Shown here: piece after piece, positions 35,553-45,568 of the stretch
How positions within the stretch are numbered: the stretch's first letter is position 1
Layout: each line of letters begins with the position of its first letter
NCBI RefSeq assembly: GCF_012641475.1
Contig: NZ_JABAIL010000005.1
Coordinates: 124,001 to 188,000 of the forward strand
Origin: Flammeovirga agarivorans
GTDB lineage: Bacteria > Bacteroidota > Bacteroidia > Cytophagales > Flammeovirgaceae
Direction: 5' to 3'
Length of the DNA stretch: 64,000 nucleotides
Notes under the pieces: generated by a model
Database searches by the model: none
What the model saw: only the letters and a program-made list of their open reading frames with translations
Told to the model about the DNA's origin: nothing
Program-made: the position numbers and the translations under genes

Positions 35553-38195
35553 CTATTTTCTGAAACGGTAAGTTGCTTTCAGAATAAATACATCATTAAC
35601 AGCTGTATCAAAAATATTATTGACAATTTCTGAAAATGAGAATTCTCTGAAGGGTTCAACAACATCTCCTCTACTCTGAGACCATACAGCAAAGAAGGTA
35701 CATCCAGGCTTGTATTCCCACCTTAAGACAAAGTTTGAGTTGAAATCAGTAACATCGAAGTCGGGTTTTTCAAAAGAGTAATTCCCCTTTTCATCAATAA
35801 CTGTATATTCCTCTGAAGCATCGTTATATTCGATCTCATCAGTAGAGAATTGATGAAACCTGTCATGATAATTCTTTGCTTTTGGGGTATTTGACACTCT
35901 TTTGAAATCATAATAATCACCTCTTGATGCAAAAGGTTGAGCATAGTATTGTAACGATAGGTTAGGTCTAAGAATTAAGTTACCTCTTAAAGTAAAACCA
36001 GTAGTATGTTGTTCAATTCTACCAAGAATATAATTATCACCTCTACCATTTTGTTCTGTAGTAACGTATTGTACATCGTCACTATTATAGGCGAAGAAAG
36101 GAGAAATACTAATTTCCAATGCATTGATGGGTCTGTAAGTTAGACCGACCCATGCATCAATTTGCTTTCCACTATTCTGATGTGCAATTCTGTTTCTATT
36201 ACCAAAGTTAAAGTAAAGCTTCTTTCTTGAATCACTTTCTATATTCCAACGGAATCCTTCTCTATCAGGATCTAGAAATGCGGGACCACCTCTTAGTTTA
36301 AAGTTACTGAGTCGGTGAATTTGGAAGGCGCCACCACCACTTAAAGTCCAAAAGTTCTGAAATTGTAAATCAAATCCACCGTGAATACCAAAGTAAGTCA
36401 CTCGACCTCCATAATCGTAGTATAGGTATTCACGTAAATCAGCATTGATACTTCTAAAAACGCCTACTGGTTGAAGGGTACGGTAGTCAATTCGAGACCA
36501 TTGGGCTATGATATCTGCCGAATTCATAAAGCCAACATCATTGATCTCAAATTTAGGCGACCTCCAAGTACCTCCCACTTCATAACGTATTGGAGATCCT
36601 CCACTTCTACCAAATTTAAGATAACCACCTGTTCCTAATAATGAAGTAGCGGTAGTGTCTACAGAAACATAATTAGCATCAGGTCTCTGAAAAAAGTGGC
36701 GACCTGATTCTTGGGTTTCTGTAATGGCAGTAGGGTCACCTTCTACATAACTAGCCATAAAATTACCTTGAAGGTAATAAGTTCTATCTTTCCATTGATG
36801 TAATATATCTACACCTCCACTATATGCATTAGTATGTAAAAAGTTTAATGATTCCGATTCGATATTCCGGTTTGTTGATGTAAAAGCCATTCCAATAACC
36901 GAATTACCTTGGTTAATATCTTGGGTTGCCCTTGCTACAAGATAGCTTGTAAAAGGCTCAACAGTTTCTTTAGAAGTTTCTCCTTTAGTGCTGATTTCTG
37001 CCTCAGTTTTAGCAGTAAAGTTCTGCATGATACCAAAAGCAAATCCATTCTTATTTTTCCCTGTTAATTTATAAGCACCTAAAATAGGGACAACTTTAGG
37101 TTCATCGATGTATTGTCCTTCATCAATAGAAGGAGAATAACTTGGTTTTTTACCAATACGCCTAGTGTATATAAGGTTATCTCTCGAAAAGCTTCCTCCC
37201 GATCTTGATTTCGTAGCATCAAACGAAAGCGTATTTCTTCCTTCTATAAAGAAAGGTCTTCTTTCTTGAAGATAAATTTCAAATGTAGATAAATTCAGCT
37301 GAGATGGATCTGCTTCTACTTGTCCAAAATCTGGATTAATAGTGAAGTCAAAAGTAATATCACTAGTGATACCTATTTTACCATCTACACCTGCATTAAT
37401 AGAATATTCAGAACCTGTTTGGTATGGATTACCTTCCTCTTTAGGCCCTCTGTCATTTCTGCCTAACACATAAGGAGCAACCTCAAGTTGTTTTTGTGGT
37501 TTGATTCCATTTAGTCCAACCAATTCTCCAAAATGATGTACCCAGCCTGAAGCATCTTTTGGAATATATTGCCAATATGACCTTTCATTTTTTCTAAATA
37601 AACGACGAGTAACTTGTAATCCCCAAGTCAAGTGTTCTTTGTTGGCAAACCTCAATTGAGATAGTGGAATTTGTATTTCTGCATTCCAACCTTCGGCATC
37701 AACAGATGTTTTTGTCCACCAAATAGCGTCCCAATTGCTATCCCAATCATTACCGTCTTGACTGATTGCTTCATCCCCTATAACACCAGAAGCACTTACA
37801 GTAAAAGAAAAAGCATTGGTAAGGTCATGGTATGAATCGATATTCACTTCTACAAAATCACCTTCAAAACCATCTCTTCTAGACATTCTTTTAACAATGC
37901 TATCTGGAGAAGAGTCATATGCTTTGATTGCTATGTAGAGGTATTTTTCATCATACATTAACTTAAAAGCGGTTTGCTGAGAAGGTGGTGCACCATCAAT
38001 AGGGTCTCTTTGAGTAAAGTTGGTACCCCACTCTACATTGTTCCATGCGTCATCATCAAAAGAACCATCGATAGTGATTTTTCCTTTTTCGAGTGAATGA
38101 GTGGTATAACTTCTTCTAGCAATATTATCCTGAGCAAAAGAAGAAACATAACTACACAATAGTAGAAGAACAAAGTATGTTAGATAGGATTTCAA
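35553..38195 (-). CDS. DUF5916 outer-membrane protein with CBM9-like N-terminus
   Basis: An 880-residue secreted protein: signal peptide (cleavage near SSFAQ), an N-terminal CBM9-like beta domain (about 35-235, with ITIDGSFDDDAWNNVEW), then a DUF5916 beta-barrel from about 240 to the end (repeated alternating strands and aromatic-ended C-terminus, ..ATYRFRK). In Bacteroidota such proteins are often annotated as carbohydrate-binding family 9-like or membrane-associated hydrolases; no real catalytic function is known. It stands alone on the minus strand. The gene is complete, starting at ATG 38195. Confidence 0.85.
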   Translation of the reverse strand: MKSYLTYFVLLLLCSYVSSFAQDNIARRSYTTHSLEKGKITIDGSFDDDAWNNVEWGTNFTQRDPIDGAPPSQQTAFKLMYDEKYLYIAIKAYDSSPDSIVKRMSRRDGFEGDFVEVNIDSYHDLTNAFSFTVSASGVIGDEAISQDGNDWDSNWDAIWWTKTSVDAEGWNAEIQIPLSQLRFANKEHLTWGLQVTRRLFRKNERSYWQYIPKDASGWVHHFGELVGLNGIKPQKQLEVAPYVLGRNDRGPKEEGNPYQTGSEYSINAGVDGKIGITSDITFDFTINPDFGQVEADPSQLNLSTFEIYLQERRPFFIEGRNTLSFDATKSRSGGSFSRDNLIYTRRIGKKPSYSPSIDEGQYIDEPKVVPILGAYKLTGKNKNGFAFGIMQNFTAKTEAEISTKGETSKETVEPFTSYLVARATQDINQGNSVIGMAFTSTNRNIESESLNFLHTNAYSGGVDILHQWKDRTYYLQGNFMASYVEGDPTAITETQESGRHFFQRPDANYVSVDTTATSLLGTGGYLKFGRSGGSPIRYEVGGTWRSPKFEINDVGFMNSADIIAQWSRIDYRTLQPVGVFRSINADLREYLYYDYGGRVTYFGIHGGFDLQFQNFWTLSGGGAFQIHRLSNFKLRGGPAFLDPDREGFRWNIESDSRKKLYFNFGNRNRIAHQNSGKQIDAWVGLTYRPINALEISISPFFAYNSDDVQYVTTEQNGRGDNYILGRIEQHTTGFTLRGNLILRPNLSLQYYAQPFASRGDYYDFKRVSNTPKAKNYHDRFHQFSTDEIEYNDASEEYTVIDEKGNYSFEKPDFDVTDFNSNFVLRWEYKPGCTFFAVWSQSRGDVVEPFREFSFSEIVNNIFDTAVNDVFILKATYRFRK

Positions 38196-38308
38196 TGGAA
38201 GGTGTAAGTAAGTAGAATGGATTGTATGATATTGAATGAGAGGGCTTAAATGCCTTAGGGATAAAAGTAAAGAATCTTAAGGGAAAATAGAAAGTCTTGC
38301 TTACCTTT

Positions 38309-39541
38309 TTAAAAGAAAAGATAAGCAAGAAAAATCGCAGCTATTACTCCTGCAATATCGGCGACTAAACCACAGGTAATTGCATACCTTGTTTTCTTTA
38401 TATTTACTGAGCCAAAATATACAGCAATGATATAAAATGTTGTATCTGTAGCTCCTTGCATCATTGATGATAGCTTACCAGCAAAAGAGTCTGCTCCTTG
38501 AGCATTCATAATATCAAGCATTACACCTCTTGCTCCACTGCCACTTAATGGTTTCATAAATGCCACAGGTAAGGCATCAACAAAAGCTGCATCAATACCG
38601 ACACCGTCTTGTACTACCCATTTCACCCCATCAATAATAAAATCCAATGCTCCAGAAGCCCTGAACATACCTATTGCTACAAGTATTGCTACTAGATATG
38701 GAATAATAGTTACAGCTGTTTTAAAACCTTCTTTTGCACCTTCAATAAATGCGTCATATGCATTTACTTTTTTGTATGCTGCTAAACCAACAAAAGAGGT
38801 AATGATAAATAGTAAAATAAAATTACCTGCTACTGAAGAAACAGCGTTTGCTTGTTCAGGAGAAAGGTTATAGAACAAAGTAATTGTACCTGCAATAATG
38901 GCTACTAATCCTCCTAAATATGCTAATATGACTTTGTCTAGAAGGTTGATTTTTTGATAAATAGATACAATTAGTAACCCTGCTAAAGAAGATATACTAG
39001 TAGCTAATAAAATAGGTATGAATACATCTGTTGGAGAAGCAGCCCCCAGTTCAGATCGGTACATCATAACTGTAATAGGAATTAGTGTTAACCCTGATGT
39101 GTTAAGTACCAAAAACATGATCATTGGGTTTGATGCAGTGTCTTTTTTCTTATTTAATTCTTGTAACTCTTTCATTGCTTTTAACCCGAGAGGTGTCGCT
39201 GCATTGTCCAAGCCCAACATATTTGCAGAAAAGTTCATCATCATTGATGAGATGGCAGGGTGATTTTTAGGTACATCTGGAAAGATTCGAGAAAAGAATG
39301 GCCCAACTAACTTTGACATTACTTGTACTGCACCTCCTTTTTCTCCTACACTCATGAGGCCCATCCAAAGAGCAAGTGTGCCAGTAAGCCCAATAGAGAT
39401 ATCAAATGCTGTCTTTGACATACTAAATGTACTTTCAATTATAGCTTGAAAAGTGGATGCATCCCCTAAGAAGATCCAATTGATGAGTGCGACAACAAAT
39501 GCTCCAATGATAAAAAATATCCAAATATAATTGAGGGCCAT
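38309..39541 (-). CDS. Fused SpmA/SpmB nucleoside-recognition membrane protein
   Basis: A 410-residue polytopic membrane protein that joins the two 'spore maturation' nucleoside-recognition (Gate) domains in one chain: SpmA-like with FSANMLGLDNAATPLGLKAM near 104-123, and SpmB-like with PVAFMKPLSGSGARG near 320. Both motif pairs are conserved. In Bacteroidota, which do not sporulate, these proteins are presumed transporters of unknown substrate. The next gene downstream of it on the strand is the DUF5916 gene, about 110 bases away. Confidence 0.85.
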   Translation of the reverse strand: MALNYIWIFFIIGAFVVALINWIFLGDASTFQAIIESTFSMSKTAFDISIGLTGTLALWMGLMSVGEKGGAVQVMSKLVGPFFSRIFPDVPKNHPAISSMMMNFSANMLGLDNAATPLGLKAMKELQELNKKKDTASNPMIMFLVLNTSGLTLIPITVMMYRSELGAASPTDVFIPILLATSISSLAGLLIVSIYQKINLLDKVILAYLGGLVAIIAGTITLFYNLSPEQANAVSSVAGNFILLFIITSFVGLAAYKKVNAYDAFIEGAKEGFKTAVTIIPYLVAILVAIGMFRASGALDFIIDGVKWVVQDGVGIDAAFVDALPVAFMKPLSGSGARGVMLDIMNAQGADSFAGKLSSMMQGATDTTFYIIAVYFGSVNIKKTRYAITCGLVADIAGVIAAIFLAYLFF

Positions 39542-39596
39542 ATATTCGTATGATTATTGTAAATATCAAAAAATGTATAACGAATATATAATAAAA

Positions 39597-39626
39597 AAGT
39601 CACTATGAATGTCTCATAGTGACTTA
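39597..39626 (-). terminator. Terminator after the small membrane protein gene
   Basis: Perfect 12-bp stem AAGTCACTATGA / TCATAGTGACTT with a four-base loop and a T run on the minus strand. It lies 21 bases downstream of the 39647 stop and separates that gene from spmAB. Confidence 0.8.
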
Positions 39627-39646
39627 AAATTTCGTCTTAAACGTTT

Positions 39647-39985
39647 TTATTTTAATTCTTGACGTTTGGTCAGCATTGAACCTATTACAATTCCTAGGAT
39701 GGGTAATACTACACCGATAAGTGCATAGTATTGTAGTGCCCAAACAGAGATTTCGATTGTCTCAGGATTAGTAGCTAATCCAAAGAGAGGGCTTCCGTAA
39801 TAGACAATAGCACTGCCAAGTCCTAGGGCTCCTAATCCGAAACCTAGAACCAGCGAAACTTTTACAAGTTTCGCTAATGCATTAATCACTCTTTCTATTA
39901 AAGTTAGACGATTACTGTTTTGAAAAAGTGATAGCAGAGATGGGACAATAACTCCCGCAACTGCTAATAATGTTAGTGTTCTCAT
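39647..39985 (-). CDS. Small membrane protein, hypothetical
   Basis: A 112-residue protein with three probable membrane helices: an N-terminal one (LTLLAVAGVIVPSLLSLF), a Gly/Leu-rich one near 42-66 and a C-terminal one (YYALIGVVLPILGIVIGSML). I do not recognise a family. It is a single-gene unit on the minus strand with its own terminator; a 275-base AT-rich gap separates it from the divergent PorE-like gene. Confidence 0.55.
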   Translation of the reverse strand: MRTLTLLAVAGVIVPSLLSLFQNSNRLTLIERVINALAKLVKVSLVLGFGLGALGLGSAIVYYGSPLFGLATNPETIEISVWALQYYALIGVVLPILGIVIGSMLTKRQELK

Positions 39986-40261
39986 ATACTCTATTCTTAT
40001 GTATAATGTGTTGATAGTTGAGATTATATAATTAATTTTATAATTAAATAATCATGTTAATACTCACTTGTTAACGATTGTTTCTTAAATTAACTTCATT
40101 AATGTTACAATATAGTAATTTCTATAAATATTTTACATTGTAATCTTCGGATAGTACAATGAAATTAAATAAATTTCTTCAAATTTTTCAATTTAATTGT
40201 ATTTTAAACACCAATTAAAAAGAGGTTGGATTAAACTAATTATACTCTATCTAGTAAATTC

Positions 40262-42895
40262 ATGATATTAAAACGTCTTATTACCTTTTTTGTTTACTAT
40301 GTTCTGTTAATAAGTGGTGTCGCTGCACAGACTGAAATAGAGTCAAAAGGTATAGCTCAAATTTTTAATGGAGAAATCGAAGAATCCATTAATACATTTC
40401 GAGCATCATTAAAGGAAAATCCCAATTCAACGCTCTCACAATTCGCTTTAGCCAACCAACTGTTTGAGAAGGTAGTAGATAAAAAAGCGAAAGAAATGCA
40501 CATCATACGATTCAAAAATATGGATGAGTATTTTGCCGACCTTCGCGAAGCCTATAAATGGTCTGTACTAGCATCAGAAAGTTATGTAGATCTTGATGAA
40601 TCAGATAAATTAATGATCAGACAATCATTATCTGTAGCAGGTGATGAAGTAACGGGTTATTTGTCGTCAAGAATTCAACAAGAAGCCTATGCTTATCTTC
40701 AACAAGCTCCTTATCGTCGTCCAACCTATCAATTGTATAGAACAGAGGTATACAATAGAATTATGGAAGGTGATACATTAATTGCTTTGCGAGAGATACT
40801 AATCCGTCAATGTGGAGACTATATTAGTGACTACCCTGATTCTAAATATATTCCAAAAGTAAATGAAATTAGAAAAGGTGTATTAAAAGAGTATTTAGAC
40901 AATACATCGCTGCGTCAATATGGTAACAGAAGCGGTCATATGTATGAACGTTATTGCAAGGATATCATAGAGTTATACTCAAAAGATGAATTAAAAAAGA
41001 TTGTTCCTCTTTTTTATGGTAAAGAATATGGGTTCTCTCCATCGAATATGTATAAGTCGGGTGGTTATAAAAAACTCAAGGCATTTGCTGATGCAGAAGG
41101 TACTAGTATTATCGAAATATTATGTCAATTAAATATCCATGATAGAGGATGTGATACTGCAAATACAGAATTATACGATCGTTTTGTAAAACAGATGGCT
41201 CCAATGGACATTGCTCTGATTGCAGTAAAGAAGATGACAGAGGATGCTTTTAGAAAAGGAGATTACGAATATGTAAAGAATATATACGCTACGTATAAAT
41301 CATATTTTCCAGATCAAGAAAATTATTTTGATAGAATCATAACAACGCTTGGTGATACAAGTAATCCTAGAGAACTGAAAAATATAGGGAATAAGATTAA
41401 TACAGTTGCTAGAGAATATCAGCCTGTAATTACCTTAGATGAGGAATATTTATTTTTTGCTAGAAAGACTGCAAAATCTGGAGAAGACGTCTATGTTTCT
41501 AAAAAAGACTTTTATGGAAATTGGTCTTTAGCTCAAGAAATAGTTGAAGTGAATACAGAATCACACGAAGTACCTATGGGTATCAGTGGTGATGGACAGA
41601 CGTTATTGCTTTATGGTAACTATAGTAAGCTCAGAAAATTCTCATATGTAAGAGGTACAGAGTCCAGATTAGGAAAAGGAGACTTTTACTATTCAAAAAA
41701 ACAAAGAGATGGTACTTGGAGTGCAGTTAATGTTTTTCAGTATCCAATAAATACACCTTATTATGAATCAGGTTTAAGCCTTAGTTTAGATGGAGATGTA
41801 GCTTTTTTTACTTCAGATAGGCCAGGAGCAGTTGGAGAATATAATCCTAATTACCCAGAAGATGGTCTTTACTTCCATGGAGCAGGAGAATTTAATACTG
41901 ATATATATGTTAGTGTTAAGAATGATGATGGTAGTTGGGGAGAGCCTGTTAATTTAGGTGAGGTGATCAATACACCATTTGCAGAAAAGAACCCTTATTT
42001 ACATCCTGACAAAGAAACCTTATACTTTTGTTCAGATGGCCATCCGGGCTTTGGTGGTTATGATATTTTTATGTCAAAACGACTAAATCCTAACTCATGG
42101 ACAGAATGGAGTGAACCGGTTAACATGGGAATTGCGGTTAATGGTGTAGATGATGATGCTTTTTATCTTACTTCAGCTGGTAATAAGGCATTGGTAGTTT
42201 CCTCTAAAGGAGATGTGAACTATGGTCGTGATGATATTTATGAATTAGAAATTCCTGAACACCTACGCCCTTTACCTATGTTGTTTGCTCACGGTAAAGT
42301 AGTAGATAAAAATGGAGAAGGAATCTCAAAAGTGAAAATTAAGATCAATACAGCTGACGGTATTGAAGTACATGAAAAGTATACAGGTGATAATGGAGAG
42401 TTTCAATTAGCATTACCTCCAGATACGGACTATGTAGTTTATGTTGACGATGATGACCTCATTGGTAGTAGTATTGAGATCAAAGAAGATAGTGACCCTG
42501 ATAAGAACTTTAGTTTATCAGCCATGGAAACGGTAAACTTAACAGATGAAGAAGATGCTACTTTCGTCATGAATTCTTTAAACTTCGATACTAACTCTTT
42601 TAATATCCGTAAAGAATCCTTTTTTGATCTTGATCGATTGGTTGCGATGATGAATCGAAATGATTTATGGATTTTAATCATTGAAGGCCATACGGATAAT
42701 GTAGATTCAAAAGAATATAACATAGAGCTGTCGAAAAATAGAGCAAATGCTGTAAAAGAGTATCTGATATCTAAAGGAGTACACCCAACGAGAATAGATG
42801 CATATGGTTACGGAGAAGAAAGACCAGTGGGTAGTAATGCAACTTCTTCGGGTCGACAGGAAAATCGCAGAGTTGTATTTACTATATTAAAATAA
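40262..42895 (+). CDS. TPR / PD40 propeller / CarboxypepD-like / OmpA family protein (PorE-like)
   Basis: An 877-residue envelope protein. It has a signal peptide (1-22, ending GVAAQ), an N-terminal helical/TPR-like region (to about 370), a beta-propeller of PD40/WD40-like repeats (about 390-665, e.g. YLFFARKT, VAFFTSDRPG, TLYFCSDGHPGFGGYDIF), a carboxypeptidase-regulatory-like beta domain (about 680-750), and a C-terminal OmpA peptidoglycan-binding domain (about 765-877, IEGHTDNVDSKEYN). This order is the one described for the type IX secretion protein PorE; Bacteroidota carry several paralogues, so role in secretion or gliding is inferred. The last base is followed by a hairpin without a plus-strand T run. 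Confidence 0.85.
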   Translation: MILKRLITFFVYYVLLISGVAAQTEIESKGIAQIFNGEIEESINTFRASLKENPNSTLSQFALANQLFEKVVDKKAKEMHIIRFKNMDEYFADLREAYKWSVLASESYVDLDESDKLMIRQSLSVAGDEVTGYLSSRIQQEAYAYLQQAPYRRPTYQLYRTEVYNRIMEGDTLIALREILIRQCGDYISDYPDSKYIPKVNEIRKGVLKEYLDNTSLRQYGNRSGHMYERYCKDIIELYSKDELKKIVPLFYGKEYGFSPSNMYKSGGYKKLKAFADAEGTSIIEILCQLNIHDRGCDTANTELYDRFVKQMAPMDIALIAVKKMTEDAFRKGDYEYVKNIYATYKSYFPDQENYFDRIITTLGDTSNPRELKNIGNKINTVAREYQPVITLDEEYLFFARKTAKSGEDVYVSKKDFYGNWSLAQEIVEVNTESHEVPMGISGDGQTLLLYGNYSKLRKFSYVRGTESRLGKGDFYYSKKQRDGTWSAVNVFQYPINTPYYESGLSLSLDGDVAFFTSDRPGAVGEYNPNYPEDGLYFHGAGEFNTDIYVSVKNDDGSWGEPVNLGEVINTPFAEKNPYLHPDKETLYFCSDGHPGFGGYDIFMSKRLNPNSWTEWSEPVNMGIAVNGVDDDAFYLTSAGNKALVVSSKGDVNYGRDDIYELEIPEHLRPLPMLFAHGKVVDKNGEGISKVKIKINTADGIEVHEKYTGDNGEFQLALPPDTDYVVYVDDDDLIGSSIEIKEDSDPDKNFSLSAMETVNLTDEEDATFVMNSLNFDTNSFNIRKESFFDLDRLVAMMNRNDLWILIIEGHTDNVDSKEYNIELSKNRANAVKEYLISKGVHPTRIDAYGYGEERPVGSNATSSGRQENRRVVFTILK

Positions 42896-43461
42896 AAAAG
42901 GCACTTTATAAAGTGCCTTGTAAGGGTGTAAATAGTAGCAATGTTTTTGTCAACTAAATGTGTTTAAGTAGAAAGTAGCAATGAGAAAATAGCGTTTCCA
43001 ATAGGGTGAACAAACAACAACGTAGACCTTTGTCTACAAATATTTTTATAGTAGAAAGTAGCTAGAACCAACAGTTATTTTCTTTATTTGATAACTCAAA
43101 TTTACATTCATTTACTTAACAAAACAAAATAAAAAACATCATTTGTAAACAAATGTTTACAAATGATTGGTAAATAATTGATAGCTAGATAAATAAAATC
43201 AAGTGCTTTTTTGGTTTAAGTACTCAATGTTAGGTGAAGTTGTGAGTTCGATTGATATTTCAAAAAAATAAAAAGAAAAATAGATTTTGGTATTTTTTGA
43301 AGTAAAGTGAATAATTTAGTACACATTTTGTTATTTGTTCAGTATCTTATGAGATAAATCGAATTTTTATTCGTTCTCTTATTAGAAAGCTCGTTCGAGA
43401 AAACATAAAAGTGAAAAAGTTATTTTGGTAGTCTTTGCACTACCTGAACACCAAAATAGTT
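42896..43461. other. Intergenic region with hairpins and short direct repeats
   Basis: No gene is visible in about 565 bases. A stem AAGGCACTTT / AAAGTGCCTT (42898-42919) has a T run only on the minus strand. A 12-base direct repeat GTAGAAAGTAGC occurs near 42967 and 43051. A perfect 13-bp inverted repeat lies at 43138-43167. A weak -7-like element TAGTCTTTG ends near 43438 and could serve the next gene. Confidence 0.5.
43138..43167. repeat. Perfect 13-bp inverted repeat (possible operator)
   Basis: ATCATTTGTAAAC is followed by AAAT and its exact reverse complement GTTTACAAATGAT. The dyad has no T run, so it is more like a DNA-binding site or RNA hairpin than a terminator. It lies about 300 bases upstream of the secreted two-repeat gene. 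Confidence 0.55.
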
Positions 43462-44127
43462 ATGCAGACTGTTATTAATACTCTTACTATTATTCCGATA
43501 TTATTCATCAGCCTTTTCACTGTTGATTACAACACTACTTCTATTGCTGCTCAAGGAGGTAGACCTACTTTTACTGTAATTAAACAAGATGTTCCTAAAG
43601 CTTGTCCATTAGGAGGTTTACATTTAATTGAAGGGATCGTTCGTTCTGCCAATCCAGACGAATACGTAGATATCTATATTTATCTACAAAATTACAACGG
43701 ATCGTGGACGAAACAAGTATTCAAAAGAAAAGGAGGCGGAGTTGTCAAGTTAGACTTGTCTTCATGTGATTACACAGGTAATTATTATGCTTTGGCTGAT
43801 TATGCTTACAATTCTGGTAAGAAAATGCCAAGTGTTGAGCAAGTAAAGGCGAAGCATGAAGAAAAAGGAAAGAATCCGAAATTCAGAGTAACTGAAAAAT
43901 ATCCTTTCAAAGAATGTGAAGGAGATGCTATCGGTACTTATTTCAAACAAGGAGAAGTTTTTACACCTAAAGGTCAAAAGGTCGAAGTGACAATGTACCT
44001 ACAGAAAGCTGATGGTTCTTGGAGAAAGAAGCATTATAAGAAAGTAGGTTCAGGTTTTATTCCATTAGAAATCAAAGGATGTGATTTAAATGGAGTATAT
44101 AAATCTCGTATTGTTTATGCTAATTAA
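43462..44127 (+). CDS. Secreted protein with two tandem repeats
   Basis: A 221-residue secreted protein with signal peptide ending near SIAAQ. The mature protein is two copies of an about 80-residue unit. The first has FTVIKQDVPKACPLGG, YLQNYNGSWTKQVFKRKGGG and LDLSSCDYTGNYYALADYA; the second has FRVTEKYPFKECEGDA, YLQKADGSWRKKHYKKVGSG and LEIKGCDLNGVYKSRIVYA. Each unit has a conserved cysteine pair (about 57 residues apart), likely a disulfide. A charged linker (VKAKHEEKGKNP) joins them. I do not recognise the family. The ATG at 43462 is preferred over an upstream TTG at 43435 that lies inside a promoter-like sequence. Confidence 0.65.
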   Translation: MQTVINTLTIIPILFISLFTVDYNTTSIAAQGGRPTFTVIKQDVPKACPLGGLHLIEGIVRSANPDEYVDIYIYLQNYNGSWTKQVFKRKGGGVVKLDLSSCDYTGNYYALADYAYNSGKKMPSVEQVKAKHEEKGKNPKFRVTEKYPFKECEGDAIGTYFKQGEVFTPKGQKVEVTMYLQKADGSWRKKHYKKVGSGFIPLEIKGCDLNGVYKSRIVYAN

Positions 44128-44346
44128 TCTTAGTAGAAACAAAAAAATAGGCTTTTTAGAAACTTTTTGATGTATTATATAGTAGATACATAGGAACTTG
44201 AATCTACTATATAAAATTTTTAATTGTCTCTTTGACTATTGAATAATTCAAAAAAACTAGTATTTTCGCAGAAAATCAAAAATGAGATATAAATTAAATT
44301 TTATGTCTCATTGACCAATTTGTATTAACAAAAAACTATTATAAAT

Positions 44347-44568
44347 ATGTACTGGACATTAGAATTAGCTTCTTATTTAGAAGATGCACCATGGCCTGCA
44401 ACAAAAGATGAGTTAATTGACTACTCTGACCGTACAGGTGCACCAGTAGAAGTAATCGAAAATCTTCAAGAATTAGAGGACGATGGCGAACCATACGAAA
44501 GTATTGAAGAAATCTGGCCTGATTACCCTACAAAAGATGACTTCTTCTTTAACGAAGACGAATATTAA
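44347..44568 (+). CDS. DUF2795 domain protein
   Basis: A 73-residue acidic protein with MYWTLELASYLEDAPWPATKDELIDYSDRTG, split here as the start and the conserved WPATK region. It belongs to the DUF2795 family found across Bacteroidota; function unknown. The C-terminus is strongly acidic (DDFFFNEDEY). The codon use is regular. It is a single-gene unit with a strong terminator downstream. Confidence 0.8.
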   Translation: MYWTLELASYLEDAPWPATKDELIDYSDRTGAPVEVIENLQELEDDGEPYESIEEIWPDYPTKDDFFFNEDEY

Positions 44569-44589
44569 TCCCAAAAAGGTATAATATAA

Positions 44590-44636
44590 AACTGCGGCTG
44601 TGTCATTAATATTAAGACACAGCCGCAGTTTTTTTA
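44590..44636. terminator. Bidirectional terminator between the DUF2795 gene and ispD
   Basis: GC-rich perfect 15-bp stem AACTGCGGCTGTGTC / GACACAGCCGCAGTT, 11-base AT loop, T run on the plus strand and A-rich/T flank on the other. Confidence 0.9.
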
Positions 44637-44656
44637 TATTCTATTTTTTTAAGAGG

Positions 44657-45322
44657 CTAGTTCAATAAAGCTTCTCCTAACTTTAAATCTTCTGGTGTAG
44701 TTATTTTGATATTTTCGTAGTTTCCTTCGAAAAGATGAACGGAGTGACCTGAAAACTCAGCAACGCTAGCATCATCAGTAAATATATCTCTATAATCATT
44801 CTCAAAGGCAGGGAAGATAACATCTGAACGGAATGTTTGTGGTGTTTGTACCATTCTATATTCACTTCTATCTTCAGTACGATTTTCATTCTCTCCTACC
44901 CAACGTATAGATTCTTTTAAGGCAACTGTTGGAATAGCTGTACCAAAACTTGCAGCTTCAGTAAAGCTTTTTTGTATTACCGAAGTATCTACTAAAGGTC
45001 TAACACCATCATGAATTGCGATAAGACAATCTTGGTTAGGGATATATTGTAAAGCATTATCTACAGACTGAAAACGTGTATTTCCACCAGTAACTACTTG
45101 ATGAGGTGTTGAGAAACTATATTCCTCAACTAATGATTTCCAAGTAGGTATTTGATCCTTAGGAAGTGTAATAATAATTTGAATATTGTCTTCAGCTTGA
45201 TGAAATTTATTGATAGTATGCATTAAAATCGGAAGGCCTTTCATCAGAAGAAACTGCTTAGGGACTTCACTGCCCATCCTTGTTCCTCTTCCTCCGGCTA
45301 CGATTATGCTATATTTTTTCAT
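44657..45322 (-). CDS. ispD: 2-C-methyl-D-erythritol 4-phosphate cytidylyltransferase
   Basis: A 221-residue IspD enzyme of the non-mevalonate isoprenoid pathway. The nucleotide-binding loop is AGGRGTRMGSEVPKQFL at 9-25, with the catalytic Arg and Lys; IHDGVRPLV and the C-terminal RSEYRMVQTPQTF and TDDASVAEF motifs are conserved. The length is normal. It stands alone on the minus strand. Confidence 0.95.
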   Translation of the reverse strand: MKKYSIIVAGGRGTRMGSEVPKQFLLMKGLPILMHTINKFHQAEDNIQIIITLPKDQIPTWKSLVEEYSFSTPHQVVTGGNTRFQSVDNALQYIPNQDCLIAIHDGVRPLVDTSVIQKSFTEAASFGTAIPTVALKESIRWVGENENRTEDRSEYRMVQTPQTFRSDVIFPAFENDYRDIFTDDASVAEFSGHSVHLFEGNYENIKITTPEDLKLGEALLN

Positions 45323-45568
45323 TTTGTTTATTATGTTTCTATGATTGATGTGATACTACAAAAAAAGTTGTATTTACTCTTGAATAAAAGGAATCCAACA
45401 AAGAATACATATATATAACATTGTGTTATAAAAGTATATTCTCACTGATTTACTATATTAAAGTTACACCTTATTTGATAGAACTTGTAACCCATATTGC
45501 AACTTTCGAAATATTCATTAGAAAAATCCAAGCGATAGTTAAAAGCAGAATCTACAAACCTAAAAGCC

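Noticed and set aside
42967-43062. Short direct repeats GTAGAAAGTAGC as the start of a CRISPR array
   Set aside because: Only two copies of a short repeat about 84 bases apart, with no regular spacers and no cas genes.
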